In this document: piece after piece, positions 1 through 11,400 of the stretch
Position numbering within the stretch: the first letter of the stretch is position 1
Layout of the letters: each line of letters begins with the position of its first letter
Assembly: GCA_934725355.1 (NCBI GenBank)
Contig: CAKVAO010000008.1
Coordinates: forward strand, 1-30,839
Origin: an uncultured Candidatus Saccharibacteria bacterium
Lineage (GTDB): Bacteria > Patescibacteriota > Saccharimonadia > Saccharimonadales > Saccharimonadaceae
Reading direction: 5' to 3'
DNA: 30,839 nt
The notes under the pieces: generated by a model
Databases searched by the model: none
Told to the model about the DNA's origin: nothing
The model's input: only the letters and a program-made list of their open reading frames with translations
Program-made: the position numbers and the translations under genes

Positions 1-1221
1 TTAACAATTAATGTTGTCATGACGGGTGATGGTACTAGTAAAGCGGTAGCTAGCTGGCGACAGGCTACTACTACATTTTCTGTTGCACAGGTTACTGGTG
101 CCTATGGCTATAACATGTCGCAGAGCAACGCTGATTTACTGCCAGGCGACACACAGACTTACAACTATACCACCTATAATAATCCAGATGACCCAAACGC
201 TAATCCTAGCATGAAGACAATTAGTGTTCTGCCATACAACGGCGATAATAGCGGTACGACAAATGTTGCCTATACGCCAGACAAGCTAACGCTAAATACT
301 ATCAAAGATTCTAGCGGCGTTGAAACAGATACTAATAATCTAAAGTTGTTCTATACAACTGATCAGTCTATTCGTGAAAATACTAGAGAAACCGATGCCA
401 CAGTAAATTGGACTGAAATACCCGTGTCGTCCGCCAAGGTAGTCACGTTGGCAGGCACTATTAATCCCGACGGTACAACGGCTACTGAAGGCAAGGGCTA
501 TGACCTACCTAAAGATGTTACTGCTATCAAATGGGTCGATACTAGTACAACCAAGGGTAGATTGGTCTCCGTGTCGTTAACTTTACGCAATATTAGTTCA
601 ACTGGCGATAACGCCAAGTTAGCTAGTAACATTGCACTGGTTAAAGTTAGTAATGGTCCAAATGCTGCAGACCAATATGAACTGCAGAACCAAGAAACAA
701 AAATTGCCACTGTCGAACCAACAACCGTGTCCTTGGCCATAGATAGTCAATCACTCGATCTATCTCATCAAGTTACCGCAGACGGCGCAGACTTTGCTAA
801 GACAACATCTGTACTAACGACAAAGACTAACAATGCCTATGGCTATAATCTAACTATGCAGGCAGTTAAATCTAATAGCCTGATTAATCAAACGTCGAAC
901 AGTCACCAGATTAACAGTGTTGCTATTGGTGGCGGTCAAGTGGTAGCCACGCTGGCTAGTGGTACTTGGGGCTATGCGTTACCGGGTAATACTGCTCAGG
1001 GCTTTGGTGACGTCAATTCATATAGTACGTTAACCAAAACCAGCAAATTCAAGTCAATTCCGGGTAACACCGCTGCTGCTCTAAACGTTACCCGCACTCG
1101 CCCTAACCAGATTACGGGCGACCAGACTAGTGTTTTGTATGGCGCTAATCTAACAGGTCGAGCCTCAGGGGTCTACAAGGCTGATATTGTCTACACCGCA
1201 GTGGCGAATCCATTCAAATAG
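1..1221 (+). CDS. Secreted surface protein, 5' end missing
   Basis: The frame is open to the first base (codons before the ATG at 19 read LTINVV), so the true start and any signal peptide lie upstream. About 406 residues are visible. The sequence is rich in Thr, Asn and Ser with no cysteine cluster, typical of an extracellular beta-sandwich protein. The C-terminal ~170 residues carry a pattern that recurs in five proteins of this window: a GYNL strand, a TWGY motif, then a YGANL...YKADIVYTA terminal strand. The same pattern forms the N-terminal domain of the DGR target at 13142. No transmembrane segment or sortase tail follows it, so the protein is either released or held by a partner. Function is unknown; an envelope or adhesion role is inferred from composition and domain sharing. 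Confidence 0.8.
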   Translation, partial: LTINVVMTGDGTSKAVASWRQATTTFSVAQVTGAYGYNMSQSNADLLPGDTQTYNYTTYNNPDDPNANPSMKTISVLPYNGDNSGTTNVAYTPDKLTLNTIKDSSGVETDTNNLKLFYTTDQSIRENTRETDATVNWTEIPVSSAKVVTLAGTINPDGTTATEGKGYDLPKDVTAIKWVDTSTTKGRLVSVSLTLRNISSTGDNAKLASNIALVKVSNGPNAADQYELQNQETKIATVEPTTVSLAIDSQSLDLSHQVTADGADFAKTTSVLTTKTNNAYGYNLTMQAVKSNSLINQTSNSHQINSVAIGGGQVVATLASGTWGYALPGNTAQGFGDVNSYSTLTKTSKFKSIPGNTAAALNVTRTRPNQITGDQTSVLYGANLTGRASGVYKADIVYTAVANPFK

Positions 1222-1223
1222 TG

Positions 1224-1229
1224 TATAAT
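1224..1229 (+). promoter_or_regulatory. Possible -10 box for the DUF212 gene
   Basis: A TATAAT hexamer starts 2 nt after the stop codon of the preceding gene. No convincing -35 lies 16-18 nt upstream. A transcript from here would have a leader of about 40 nt before the ATG at 1277, with an AAAAGGGG ribosome site. The gene could equally be read from the upstream gene. Confidence 0.35.
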
Positions 1230-1276
1230 GCTAGTAGATATTTAAATAAAAAGTTTAAATAAAAGGGGTTTAATAA

Positions 1277-1780
1277 ATGAACACATTTTTGGATGCAATA
1301 CGTGATGTGGCAACCTCGCCTTATCTATGGGCGGCGTTAGCAGCGTATTTTATTGGACAATTAACTAAGGTCTCGATTTTTGCAGCCTCAGGCAAGCGGG
1401 TGACCCTGCGCGATTTCTTTAGTAGTGGCAATATGCCTTCGACGCACGCCGCGTCAACTGTGGCATTAACCGTGGTGGTCGGTATGCACGAAGGTTTTGG
1501 CTCTGCCGTATTTGCTGTAGCGGCAATGCTAACCATGGTAATCTGTTACGATGCTATGCATGTGCGGCGTGCTGTGGGCGAGCAGGGGATGGTGCAGATG
1601 TATCTGCTAGAAAAGTTATCCGCAAAGGATCGTACTGCGATTACCTCGATGCTGCAGAAAAAGACTGGCCGCAATACCAAGTTCGCCTATTTTAGCCGTG
1701 GACACTTGCCAGAGGAGGTTATTGCTGGCGCCATCCTTGGTTTACTAGTTGGCGGTGCAATAGGCTTCATTAGTCTATAG
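1277..1780 (+). CDS. DUF212 / divergent PAP2 family membrane protein (YuiD-like)
   Basis: The 167-residue protein matches the DUF212 family, distantly related to PAP2 acid phosphatases and vanadium haloperoxidases. Visible hallmarks are the SGNMPSTHAA segment around residues 50-60, the YDAMHVRRAVGEQ segment around 90-102, and a late GHLPEEVIAGAILG segment. Hydrophobic stretches near residues 14-28, 61-75, 77-92 and 149-166 suggest an integral membrane protein of about four helices. Length is normal for the family. A phosphatase action on lipid or isoprenoid phosphates is only a family-level guess. The start is set by AAAAGGGG 8 nt upstream of the ATG. Confidence 0.9.
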   Translation: MNTFLDAIRDVATSPYLWAALAAYFIGQLTKVSIFAASGKRVTLRDFFSSGNMPSTHAASTVALTVVVGMHEGFGSAVFAVAAMLTMVICYDAMHVRRAVGEQGMVQMYLLEKLSAKDRTAITSMLQKKTGRNTKFAYFSRGHLPEEVIAGAILGLLVGGAIGFISL

Positions 1781-1831
1781 TAATAGATATAGGCGCCCTC
1801 GTTCTGATGGGCGATCGGTTACCAGCTGAGT

Positions 1832-1859
1832 TTGCATATATAATTATATTTGCTATAAT
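1832..1859 (+). promoter_or_regulatory. Promoter of the tRNA-Met/tRNA-fMet unit
   Basis: TTGCAT, 16 nt, then a perfect TATAAT (1854-1859). Initiation would fall near 1866, about 13 nt before the first tRNA. Confidence 0.6.
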
Positions 1860-1878
1860 AAATGAAGTTATAGATTGT

Positions 1879-1955
1879 GGCACCGTAGCTCAGCTGGTTA
1901 GAGCGTGGGACTCATAAGCCCGAGGTCACTGGTTCGAGCCCAGTCGGTGCTACCA
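1879..1955 (+). tRNA. tRNA-Met (CAT), elongator type
   Basis: The 77-nt cloverleaf includes an encoded CCA. The acceptor stem GGCACCG pairs with CGGTGCT, including a G1-U72 pair as in other elongator Met tRNAs. The D arm is GCTC/GAGC, the anticodon loop CTCATAA gives CAT, and the T arm is CTGG-TTCGAGC-CCAG. The body resembles elongator tRNA-Met more than the lysidine-modified tRNA-Ile(CAT), but sequence alone cannot fully exclude the latter. Confidence 0.9.
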
Positions 1956-1979
1956 AATATAATGATTAACAATTGATAT

Positions 1980-2057
1980 CGCGGGGTGGAGCAGCCTGGT
2001 CAGCTCGCTTGGCTCATAACCAAGAGGTCGTTGGTTCAAATCCAACCCCCGCCACCA
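1980..2057 (+). tRNA. tRNA-fMet (CAT), initiator
   Basis: It begins CGCGGGG and ends CCCCGCC-A-CCA, so position 1 (C) cannot pair with position 72 (C): the mismatch that marks bacterial initiator tRNA. Three consecutive G-C pairs are expected at the bottom of the initiator anticodon stem; here the stem is CTTGG/CCAAG with two. The loop CTCATAA gives anticodon CAT. Length is 78 nt, with one extra base in the D loop compared with E. coli. CCA is encoded. Confidence 0.95.
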
Positions 2058-2071
2058 TGAAATTATTAAAA

Positions 2072-2103
2072 GACGCCTATATATAGATGTAGGCGTCCTT
2101 TTT
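2072..2103 (+). terminator. Rho-independent terminator after tRNA-fMet
   Basis: Inverted repeat GACGCCTA / TAGGCGTC (8 bp) around an AT-rich loop, followed by CTTTTT. It closes the two-tRNA unit. Confidence 0.8.
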
Positions 2104-2104
2104 A

Positions 2105-2304
2105 GTGGTTGTTATTTTTAGAAAGTTTCTAACCTATATAACCAGCGGTTTATAGCGGGCTGTTTTTGACGCTTTACATTCCAAGATATTGGAGCAAGGG
2201 GTGTAACGAGGCTTTTGTGGGCGTTTGGCTAGTAAATTACAGGGGTCAAGCCGCTTATCTATATAGTGTGGTAAATAAAACTACGAAAAAGTGCCCAAAA
2301 AGTG
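2105..2304. other. Intergenic region between tRNA unit and 16S promoter
   Basis: I see no credible gene, repeat or RNA here. The last 20 bases are A-rich just upstream of the rRNA -35 box, as expected for an UP-like element. Confidence 0.5.
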
Positions 2305-2333
2305 TTGACGCGGGGTGGTCTATGGTCTAAGAT
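2305..2333 (+). promoter_or_regulatory. 16S rRNA promoter
   Basis: TTGACG, 17 nt, TAAGAT. The core is nearly duplicated upstream of the 23S gene (4826-4854): both have AAAAAGTGTTGAC before, CGG(G/C)GTGG in the spacer and TAAACAGTCAA just after the -10. The duplication supports it as a dedicated rRNA promoter. Confidence 0.85.
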
Positions 2334-2403
2334 AATAAACAGTCAAACGCAAGAACGAATGTGAAAGCCAAACGACAGCATGAATCTTGGTTTGCAGCAA
2401 ATT

Positions 2404-2443
2404 TACAATTTAGTAGTGCAAGTCAATTTCGTCAGTACATCTT
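2404..2443 (+). other. Pre-16S processing stem, 5' arm
   Basis: This segment is complementary to 4067-4103 beyond the 3' end of 16S. The central TAGTAGTGCAAGTCA pairs perfectly with TGACTTGCACTACTA. Such a stem looping out 16S is the normal RNase III-type processing substrate. Confidence 0.8.
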
Positions 2444-2489
2444 TTATGTTAGTTTTGAACTACGAAAGTCTCTGCTTCGGTAGAGCATT

Positions 2490-3958
<1,469 letters not shown>

Positions 3959-4066
3959 CTAGGGAGTAAAGCAGACGTTATTGGTTTATCCAATAATAGT
4001 CAGGTCGATCCAGTTATCTTGAACGAATTCGCGAGATAACATTTTAATGGATATGAATTCAACCTT

Positions 4067-4103
4067 AAGATGTACGGAAAGTGACTTGCACTACTAGATT
4101 GTA
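4067..4103 (+). other. Pre-16S processing stem, 3' arm
   Basis: Pairs with 2404-2443 to enclose 16S. It ends directly against the terminator at 4104, so the 16S precursor appears to be a complete, separately terminated transcript. Confidence 0.8.
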
Positions 4104-4131
4104 CCAAAACAGCCCTTCGGGGCTGTTTTGG
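4104..4131 (+). terminator. Strong hairpin terminator after 16S
   Basis: A perfect 12-bp stem, CCAAAACAGCCC / GGGCTGTTTTGG, closed by a TTCG tetraloop. The T run lies in the 3' arm, as in many AT-closed intrinsic terminators. It ends the 16S unit before the tRNAs and 23S. Confidence 0.8.
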
Positions 4132-4138
4132 TTGTCAG

Positions 4139-4325
4139 TTGATATATCAGATATATCTGATATATAAGATATATCTGATATATATGAGATCCACGAGGTA
4201 TTCGAAACATATAAGTTATATAAGGTATACGATATCCACGAAATCCACGAGACTATATATAGGCATATGCATAGGCATAGATACAGGCATAGATACAGGC
4301 ATAGCAAGTATAGATACACGATCAA
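4139..4325. repeat. Low-complexity palindromic and tandem AT repeats in the 16S-23S spacer
   Basis: 4141-4190 is built from overlapping GATATATCT / AGATATATC units that can fold on themselves. It is followed by short GATCCACGA-like repeats (about 4187-4250) and near-exact 12-bp GATACAGGCATA units with variants (4262-4315). The open frames here are compositional artefacts rich in Ile, Tyr and Ser. Apart from these repeats I see no gene up to the promoter at 4393. Confidence 0.7.
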
Positions 4326-4392
4326 TTTACTATTGCCGTATTAAGTTTGTTTAATAAATGTATTGCAATATTGATCCATATCGTGTAATATA

Positions 4393-4421
4393 TTGGTAGT
4401 CTGTTGACGTATATATAAAAT
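4393..4421 (+). promoter_or_regulatory. Promoter for the tRNA-Ala/tRNA-Ile unit
   Basis: TTGGTA, 17 nt, TAAAAT. Initiation would fall near 4428, directly at the first base of tRNA-Ala. An overlapping TTGACG (4404-4409) lacks a well-spaced -10. Confidence 0.5.
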
Positions 4422-4428
4422 TAACTAT

Positions 4429-4505
4429 GGGGATATAGCTCAGTTGGCTAGAGCACCTGCTTTGCAAGCAGGGGGTCAAGAGTTCGAGTCTCTTTATCTC
4501 CACCA
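4429..4505 (+). tRNA. tRNA-Ala (TGC)
   Basis: 77 nt with encoded CCA. Acceptor GGGGATA pairs with TATCTCC (one G-U). The anticodon stem CCTGC/GCAGG holds the loop TTTGCAA, anticodon TGC. The arrangement with tRNA-Ile in the rRNA spacer is the common bacterial one. Confidence 0.95.
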
Positions 4506-4529
4506 TATATTTATATATAATACGTATAT

Positions 4530-4606
4530 GGGCGATTAGCTCAGCTGGTTAGAGCGCGTCACTGATAATGACGAGGTCCCAGGTTCAAGTCCTGGATCGC
4601 CCACCA
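4530..4606 (+). tRNA. tRNA-Ile (GAT)
   Basis: 77 nt with encoded CCA. Acceptor GGGCGAT pairs with ATCGCCC. The anticodon stem CGTCA/TGACG holds the loop CTGATAA, anticodon GAT. T arm CCAGG-TTCAAGT-CCTGG. Confidence 0.95.
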
Positions 4607-4617
4607 TGAAATTATTA

Positions 4618-4643
4618 ATACCCTCCATATGGAGGGTATTTTT
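4618..4643 (+). terminator. Terminator after tRNA-Ile
   Basis: A perfect palindrome ATACCCTCC / GGAGGGTAT with ATAT at its centre, followed by TTTTT. Confidence 0.8.
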
Positions 4644-4681
4644 GATAGATCTTGATGACCAGCAGAGTCGTGCAGCAGTGT

Positions 4682-4710
4682 AAACACCTTCCAATACATA
4701 GGGTGTTTTT
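4682..4710 (+). terminator. Second tandem terminator after the tRNA unit
   Basis: AAACACC pairs with GGTGTTT around a 13-nt loop and ends in TTTTT. With the hairpin at 4618 it would insulate the tRNA unit from the 23S promoter. Confidence 0.55.
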
Positions 4711-4825
4711 GATACCGCAGGCAGCATGTCTGCCATATCGATGTGGGTTTATATAGGTCTAAGAATGGGCGGATGCATGTAATTTGGGCTATTTGCTAGA
4801 AATTCAAAAAACTTTTCAAAAAGTG

Positions 4826-4854
4826 TTGACACGGCGTGGCGCGTTTGCTAATAT
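4826..4854 (+). promoter_or_regulatory. 23S rRNA promoter
   Basis: Consensus TTGACA, 17 nt, TAATAT. It shares flanks with the 16S promoter (AAAAAGTGTTGAC, CGGCGTGG, TAAACAGTCAA), so 23S-5S has its own copy of the rRNA promoter. Confidence 0.85.
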
Positions 4855-5353
4855 ATTAAACAGTCAATCAAGTTCAGATGTGAACCGCTGATACAGTAAG
4901 TGTGAGAGTTAAAAAATATAGCTTTCGAACGGTCTAAAATCGATTAGAATTGGAATGGTGTATCGATCCGTTCAAAGTAGAAATTTCTTAATTTTACCAC
5001 TGATAGATGTTAGCAAAATTACAACAAATAATTTTACAAAATCTATTTGCAAACTTATTTAAAGTTTGATACAATAAATGAGCTGGAATGCAGATGGAGT
5101 TCTTCTCTACTACAACAGATAGAGCAGGGTTCTGATGTGCACTCTAGATGAGGCTTAATCATATTTCCTTATGTGATTAAATCTCAGAGTCACAGCAATT
5201 TAACAATTTATATTCAATCGTAAGAAATATGATGATGATATTTCAAATGTTAAGCAATTAATATTTGGAATTCGACAACATGTATGTAAGGATTGACGGC
5301 ATGTTAAGTAATTAACTTATATAGTTAAAGACTCAACTACCGATTCAGTCAAT
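4855..5353 (+). other. 23S leader, no protein gene
   Basis: About 490 nt of transcribed AT-rich leader. GAACGG at 4928 pairs with CCGTTC near 4969 to form a long stem that also contains ATCGAT repeats. The 3' end holds the 5' arm of the pre-23S stem. I see no credible coding sequence. Confidence 0.6.
5324..5350 (+). other. Pre-23S processing stem, 5' arm
   Basis: GTTAAA-GACTC-AACTACC-GATTCAGTC is complementary to 8425-8451, with one G-U change and one unpaired position. It would bring the 23S ends together for RNase III-type processing. Confidence 0.75.
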
Positions 5354-8377
<3,024 letters not shown>

Positions 8378-8424
8378 TCTTGATTTGAATCGTAACATTC
8401 AGTTGTGACGCTTCGAATCAAGTA

Positions 8425-8451
8425 GACTGAATTGGTAGTCGAGTTTTTAAC
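8425..8451 (+). other. Pre-23S processing stem, 3' arm
   Basis: Pairs with 5324-5350. Downstream, 8452-8551 contains further small hairpins (CAAACC/GGTTTG, ACATCGA/TCGATGT, TTTCC/GGAAA) leading to 5S. Confidence 0.75.
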
Positions 8452-8551
8452 TCGAACGTCAAACCTACGCAACAACTTACGGTTTGAATATAACATCGAA
8501 TGCACCATCCATGGACGTCGATGTGGATTTTCCTATTAAGGAAAGCCAACA

Positions 8552-8657
8552 TCGGTGCCCATGGCACGGAGGTCACACCTGTTCCCATTCCGACCACAGA
8601 AGTTAAGCTCCGTAGCGGCGAAAATATTGCGTTAGTGAGAAGATAGCACGGTGCCGA
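8552..8657 (+). rRNA. rrf: 5S ribosomal RNA
   Basis: The conserved block GGTCACACCTGTTCCCATTC then CCGACCACAGAAGTTAAG is unmistakable. The ends were set by helix I, TCGGTGCC / GGTGCCGA. At about 106 nt it is shorter than the usual 115-120 nt. Confidence 0.93.
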
Positions 8658-8666
8658 ATTATCATT

Positions 8667-8692
8667 AAGCCATCCGATAGGGTGGCTTTTTG
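8667..8692 (+). terminator. Terminator of the 23S-5S unit
   Basis: AAGCCATCC / GGGTGGCTT (9 bp, one G-U) with a GATA loop, followed by TTTT. Confidence 0.85.
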
Positions 8693-8720
8693 TGCTATAC
8701 AACGTATAACGACGACTGTA

Positions 8721-8756
8721 GTGGCGACAGTGGCGACAGTGGCGACAGTGGCGGCA
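8721..8756. repeat. Four tandem 9-bp repeats (GTGGCGACA)
   Basis: Three exact GTGGCGACA copies and a fourth with GTGGCGGCA lie between the 5S terminator and the DUF4186 promoter. They are too short to be CRISPR and are probably slippage-derived. Confidence 0.8.
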
Positions 8757-8777
8757 ATCTTACTATACGCTTGCCTA

Positions 8778-8805
8778 TTGCAGATAGGGCGCATCGCTTT
8801 ATAAT
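8778..8805 (+). promoter_or_regulatory. DUF4186 promoter, apparently leaderless
   Basis: A perfect TATAAT (8800-8805) lies 6 nt before the ATG at 8812, with a weak TTGCAG 16 nt upstream. Initiation would fall at or next to the start codon. No Shine-Dalgarno sequence is present. Confidence 0.55.
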
Positions 8806-8811
8806 ACAGTT

Positions 8812-9180
8812 ATGACCAATGCAGACTATGCCAACCAAGCGTTAGAGAGACTTGCGAGATCCAAATTTCGTAGTAGCTTTAGCTTAAACGCTAAAGATCG
8901 TGAATATTACAATAAAAAGGGTGGCGACGTTATTTCTAGGCATGCTTACGAGTTGTTACGTGATCGCGTCGGCGCGGCTAAGCCACGTAACGACGGCAAG
9001 CAAACTCCGTACCACGGTCATCCTGTATTTACTGCTCAGCATGCCACTGCTACCTGCTGTCGCGGCTGTATTGAGAAGTGGCACCACATTCCTAAGGGCC
9101 GCCCGCTAACCGAAAGCGAGCTACAGAAGCTGTCGACATTAGTTGTTGCATGGATCGATCGCCAGATAAAGCAGCCATAA
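8812..9180 (+). CDS. DUF4186 family protein
   Basis: The 122-residue protein matches DUF4186 along its whole length: RSKFRSSF-LNAKDREYY near the start, then ISRHAYELLRDR, NDGKQTPYHGHPVFTAQHATATCCRGC at 81-84, and EKWHHIPKGRPLTE near 86-100. The closely spaced His and Cys residues (HGHP, QHATATCC, C) could bind metal, but the family has no established function that I know of. It is a single cytoplasmic domain without signal peptide. The start codon appears leaderless. It is separated from the following surface-protein genes by 75 nt. Confidence 0.88.
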   Translation: MTNADYANQALERLARSKFRSSFSLNAKDREYYNKKGGDVISRHAYELLRDRVGAAKPRNDGKQTPYHGHPVFTAQHATATCCRGCIEKWHHIPKGRPLTESELQKLSTLVVAWIDRQIKQP

Positions 9181-9255
9181 CTGCTTGTGCTAATATTTGA
9201 AATTTGCTATCATAGACAATAGTTAGTGTAAAATGTAAATAAAAAGGAGATAAAT

Positions 9256-9861
9256 ATGAAAACCATGAAGGGAACTCATTTTTTGGCGACTGGTGGTGTG
9301 GCGCTAGCTGTAGCAGGTGCGACAGTTTTAACACCTATAGTCAGTGCAGCCAGTCCTATCAATCAAACTGTTAATGTAACTATCGGCTCTGCGATTAGCT
9401 TATCAATCAACGGCAATAACGCTGCAACTGGTCAGATATCATTAAGCGGCGACAAGGCGCTTGTACCTGGGTCTGCCAACATCAAGGATCTGAAAGCGAC
9501 TGCTCGGGTGATTAGCAATGATACAAATGGCTATACACTAAAGATGGAAAATACAAAGGATAACGCCAGTATGACTGGCACGAAGGCAGGTAGCACTATT
9601 CCTACTGAGGCAGCTGAGCCAACCAAAGATAAGGCCATCTGGGCATATCGTACGGCGAATGTGGCTAATAATGCCTGGCAAGCCGTGCCTGCCAAAGGAC
9701 ATGCGGCAACCATTGCAACACACCAAGGCACCAGTACCGCAGTCAATGGCGAGACATACGACGTAACGTTTGGCGTGTCTGCGACTTACATCACTCCTGC
9801 CGATACCTATAGCAGTACTGTTCAGTACACAGCAGCAAACAATGTCCCAGCTAGCCTGTAA
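9256..9861 (+). CDS. Small secreted surface protein, paralogue 1
   Basis: 201 residues. A type I signal peptide (MKTMKGTHF, hydrophobic 10-28, cleavage near VSA-AS at 31-33) precedes one beta-rich domain. It begins QTVNVTIGSAISLSI and contains NGYTLKM, a TWGY-equivalent IWAYR, and a terminal TYSSTVQYTAAN strand. This is the same layout as the genes at 9908 and 10692, the partial protein at 1, and the N-domain of the DGR target. No membrane anchor or sortase tail is visible. AAGGAG lies 7 nt before the ATG. Role unknown; secreted envelope or adhesion component inferred. Confidence 0.85.
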   Translation: MKTMKGTHFLATGGVALAVAGATVLTPIVSAASPINQTVNVTIGSAISLSINGNNAATGQISLSGDKALVPGSANIKDLKATARVISNDTNGYTLKMENTKDNASMTGTKAGSTIPTEAAEPTKDKAIWAYRTANVANNAWQAVPAKGHAATIATHQGTSTAVNGETYDVTFGVSATYITPADTYSSTVQYTAANNVPASL

Positions 9862-9907
9862 CAAAGCGCGCTAGTGAAATACAAATAAAACGAAAGGGGA
9901 GATAAAA

Positions 9908-10537
9908 ATGAAAATAAAAAGGACAAAATTAAAGGGGCTTCCATTAATGGTAATCGGTGTTATCTCAGCAGTGTCTGCGTTGGCGCCAATTATCACACCA
10001 TTTGCCTCGGCGGCTGGTTCTGATGTAGCTAACCAAACTGTTCAGGTTGCTATCGGCAGTAAGGTTGAAGTCAGTGTAGATAATGCAAGATTAGAGTCCA
10101 ATATGGCAACTAATTCATTGTCAGAGAATACAGCCGAAATCAAGAATGCGCTAAGATCAAATGTAACGGTAAAGAGCAACGTCTCTACAGGTTATAATCT
10201 AAACATTAAGGCTGGTACTAGTGGTGTAAATATGGTTCCGCCATCTAACCTAGCAAGTGTTAGTTCAATTCCGGCAATTACAGGCAAGACTTTGACTGCT
10301 GGCACTCCAGGCTGGGGCTACAAGGTTGGCAATGAGGCAGATTGGCATGGTGTTACAACCGCCGATCGGTCAATCAAGCATAGCGATACCATAACGCCGA
10401 GCACTGGCGATATGGTCAGCGTCCAGTTCGGTGTTGCTACAGCAGCCAATCAGACGGCGACCACTTATACTGGTAGTGTTGTGTATTCAGTGGCGGTAGA
10501 TGCAGCTGGTGGCTTATCGACTGATACCACTGTATAG
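9908..10537 (+). CDS. Small secreted surface protein, paralogue 2
   Basis: 209 residues. A basic N-terminus (MKIKRTKLK) is followed by a hydrophobic segment and probable cleavage after ASA near residue 35. The mature part follows the family pattern: NQTVQVAIGSKVEVSV, TGYNLNI, GWGYKV, then YTGSVVYSVA. Compared with paralogue 1 it has a C-terminal extension (DAAGGLSTDTTV). It lies 46 nt after paralogue 1 with no terminator between, so the two are probably co-transcribed. The ribosome site is AAAGGGGAG. No anchor is visible; function unknown. Confidence 0.85.
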   Translation: MKIKRTKLKGLPLMVIGVISAVSALAPIITPFASAAGSDVANQTVQVAIGSKVEVSVDNARLESNMATNSLSENTAEIKNALRSNVTVKSNVSTGYNLNIKAGTSGVNMVPPSNLASVSSIPAITGKTLTAGTPGWGYKVGNEADWHGVTTADRSIKHSDTITPSTGDMVSVQFGVATAANQTATTYTGSVVYSVAVDAAGGLSTDTTV

Positions 10538-10601
10538 CTGACGGCAACGGCTAACTAGCCGAATAAACTATATCGTGGCATATATTACTACAACAAAGTG
10601 C

Positions 10602-10630
10602 TTGCGTTAAATTAAATATATATATATAAT
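10602..10630 (+). promoter_or_regulatory. Promoter of surface paralogue 3
   Basis: TTGCGT, 17 nt, perfect TATAAT within an AT dinucleotide run. Initiation near 10637 gives a leader of about 55 nt. The (TA)n run sits in the spacer, so its length could affect promoter strength. Confidence 0.6.
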
Positions 10631-10691
10631 TAATAGCGATTGGTGGGGATGAACACCAAGAAATAAAAAATAAATGAAAGGACATATTAAA

Positions 10692-11273
10692 ATGAAGATT
10701 GTTAAAGGTCTACCGTTTCTAGCAATGGGTGGAGTAACCCTAGGTCTAGTTGGTGCAACTGTTTTAGCACCTGTAGTTAAGGCAGCTAACCCATTTGAAC
10801 AGACGGTTACTGCAAATGTTACAGAAGGTTTATCTGTCGACATTAACGATAAGGCTACTGGTAGCGATGCTACAAATATTAAGGTCAGCATGGCTCCACA
10901 GAAGGTTGACGAAAGTAAGAGTGCGACTGTTAGCGCAGCTTACAACAATGGTCATTTTACGCTAACCATGAAAGGCAAGAACGCATCAGCTGATCTAGTT
11001 AAGACCGGTGAAGCTAATAAAAAGTTTGCTGCAGACGGTAATGTTAGAGTAGATAACTCGGCATGGGGTATTAAATTCACTAAGAATGCATCGACTGTTG
11101 CTCAGGATGCCCATTATCAAGCTGTTCCAGGCAGTGCTGGTACCGCATTGACGATTGCTGATGGCACTAGCACCAAGTCAACCACCAAGATTCAGTACGG
11201 TTTCTCGACTGCTGCTGATATGCCAATGGGTGACTATACTACAACTGTAGTATATACGGCTGCTGCTAACTAA
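10692..11273 (+). CDS. Small secreted surface protein, paralogue 3
   Basis: 193 residues from the ATG at 10692. An in-frame ATG at 10674 exists, but the AAAGGA site (10677-10682) lies between the two and is well placed for the later one. The signal peptide MKIVKGLPFLAMGG... has probable cleavage at VKA-AN. The mature domain shows FEQTVTANVTEGLSVDI, GHFTLTM, AWGIKF, then DYTTTVVYTAAAN at the very C-terminus. It is clearly the third member of the local paralogous set, with its own promoter and a strong terminator downstream. No membrane anchor; function unknown. Confidence 0.85.
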   Translation: MKIVKGLPFLAMGGVTLGLVGATVLAPVVKAANPFEQTVTANVTEGLSVDINDKATGSDATNIKVSMAPQKVDESKSATVSAAYNNGHFTLTMKGKNASADLVKTGEANKKFAADGNVRVDNSAWGIKFTKNASTVAQDAHYQAVPGSAGTALTIADGTSTKSTTKIQYGFSTAADMPMGDYTTTVVYTAAAN

Positions 11274-11291
11274 ATAGCTAGGTCATACAAT

Positions 11292-11326
11292 AATCTAAAA
11301 GCCGCCTTCTGAGCGGCTTTTAGATT
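11292..11326 (+). terminator. Strong terminator after the surface paralogues
   Basis: A perfect 14-bp stem AATCTAAAAGCCGC / GCGGCTTTTAGATT with a 7-nt loop. It separates the small surface genes from the DGR operon. Confidence 0.85.
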
Positions 11327-11337
11327 GCATTAGCGTA

Positions 11338-11366
11338 TTGGAGCATAAGGGCAGCTGTGGTACAAT
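11338..11366 (+). promoter_or_regulatory. Promoter of the DGR-containing operon
   Basis: TTGGAG, 17 nt, TACAAT. Initiation near 11373 gives a ~28-nt leader to the ATG at 11401, with an AGGAAGGG site. No further clear terminator is seen until after the RT gene. Confidence 0.6.
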
Positions 11367-11400
11367 AGACATGAGCAAAAAAGAGAGAAAGGAAGGGTAG

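Noticed and set aside
1793..1815. Hairpin CGCCC/GGGCG after the DUF212 gene as terminator
   Set aside because: Only a 5-bp stem with a 10-nt loop and no T run.
4065..4354. Ile/Tyr- and Cys/Leu-rich ORFs on both strands
   Set aside because: Created by AT-rich palindromic and tandem repeats in the rRNA spacer; no ribosome site or plausible protein.
8721..8756. CRISPR-like short repeats
   Set aside because: 9-bp units directly abutting, with no spacers.
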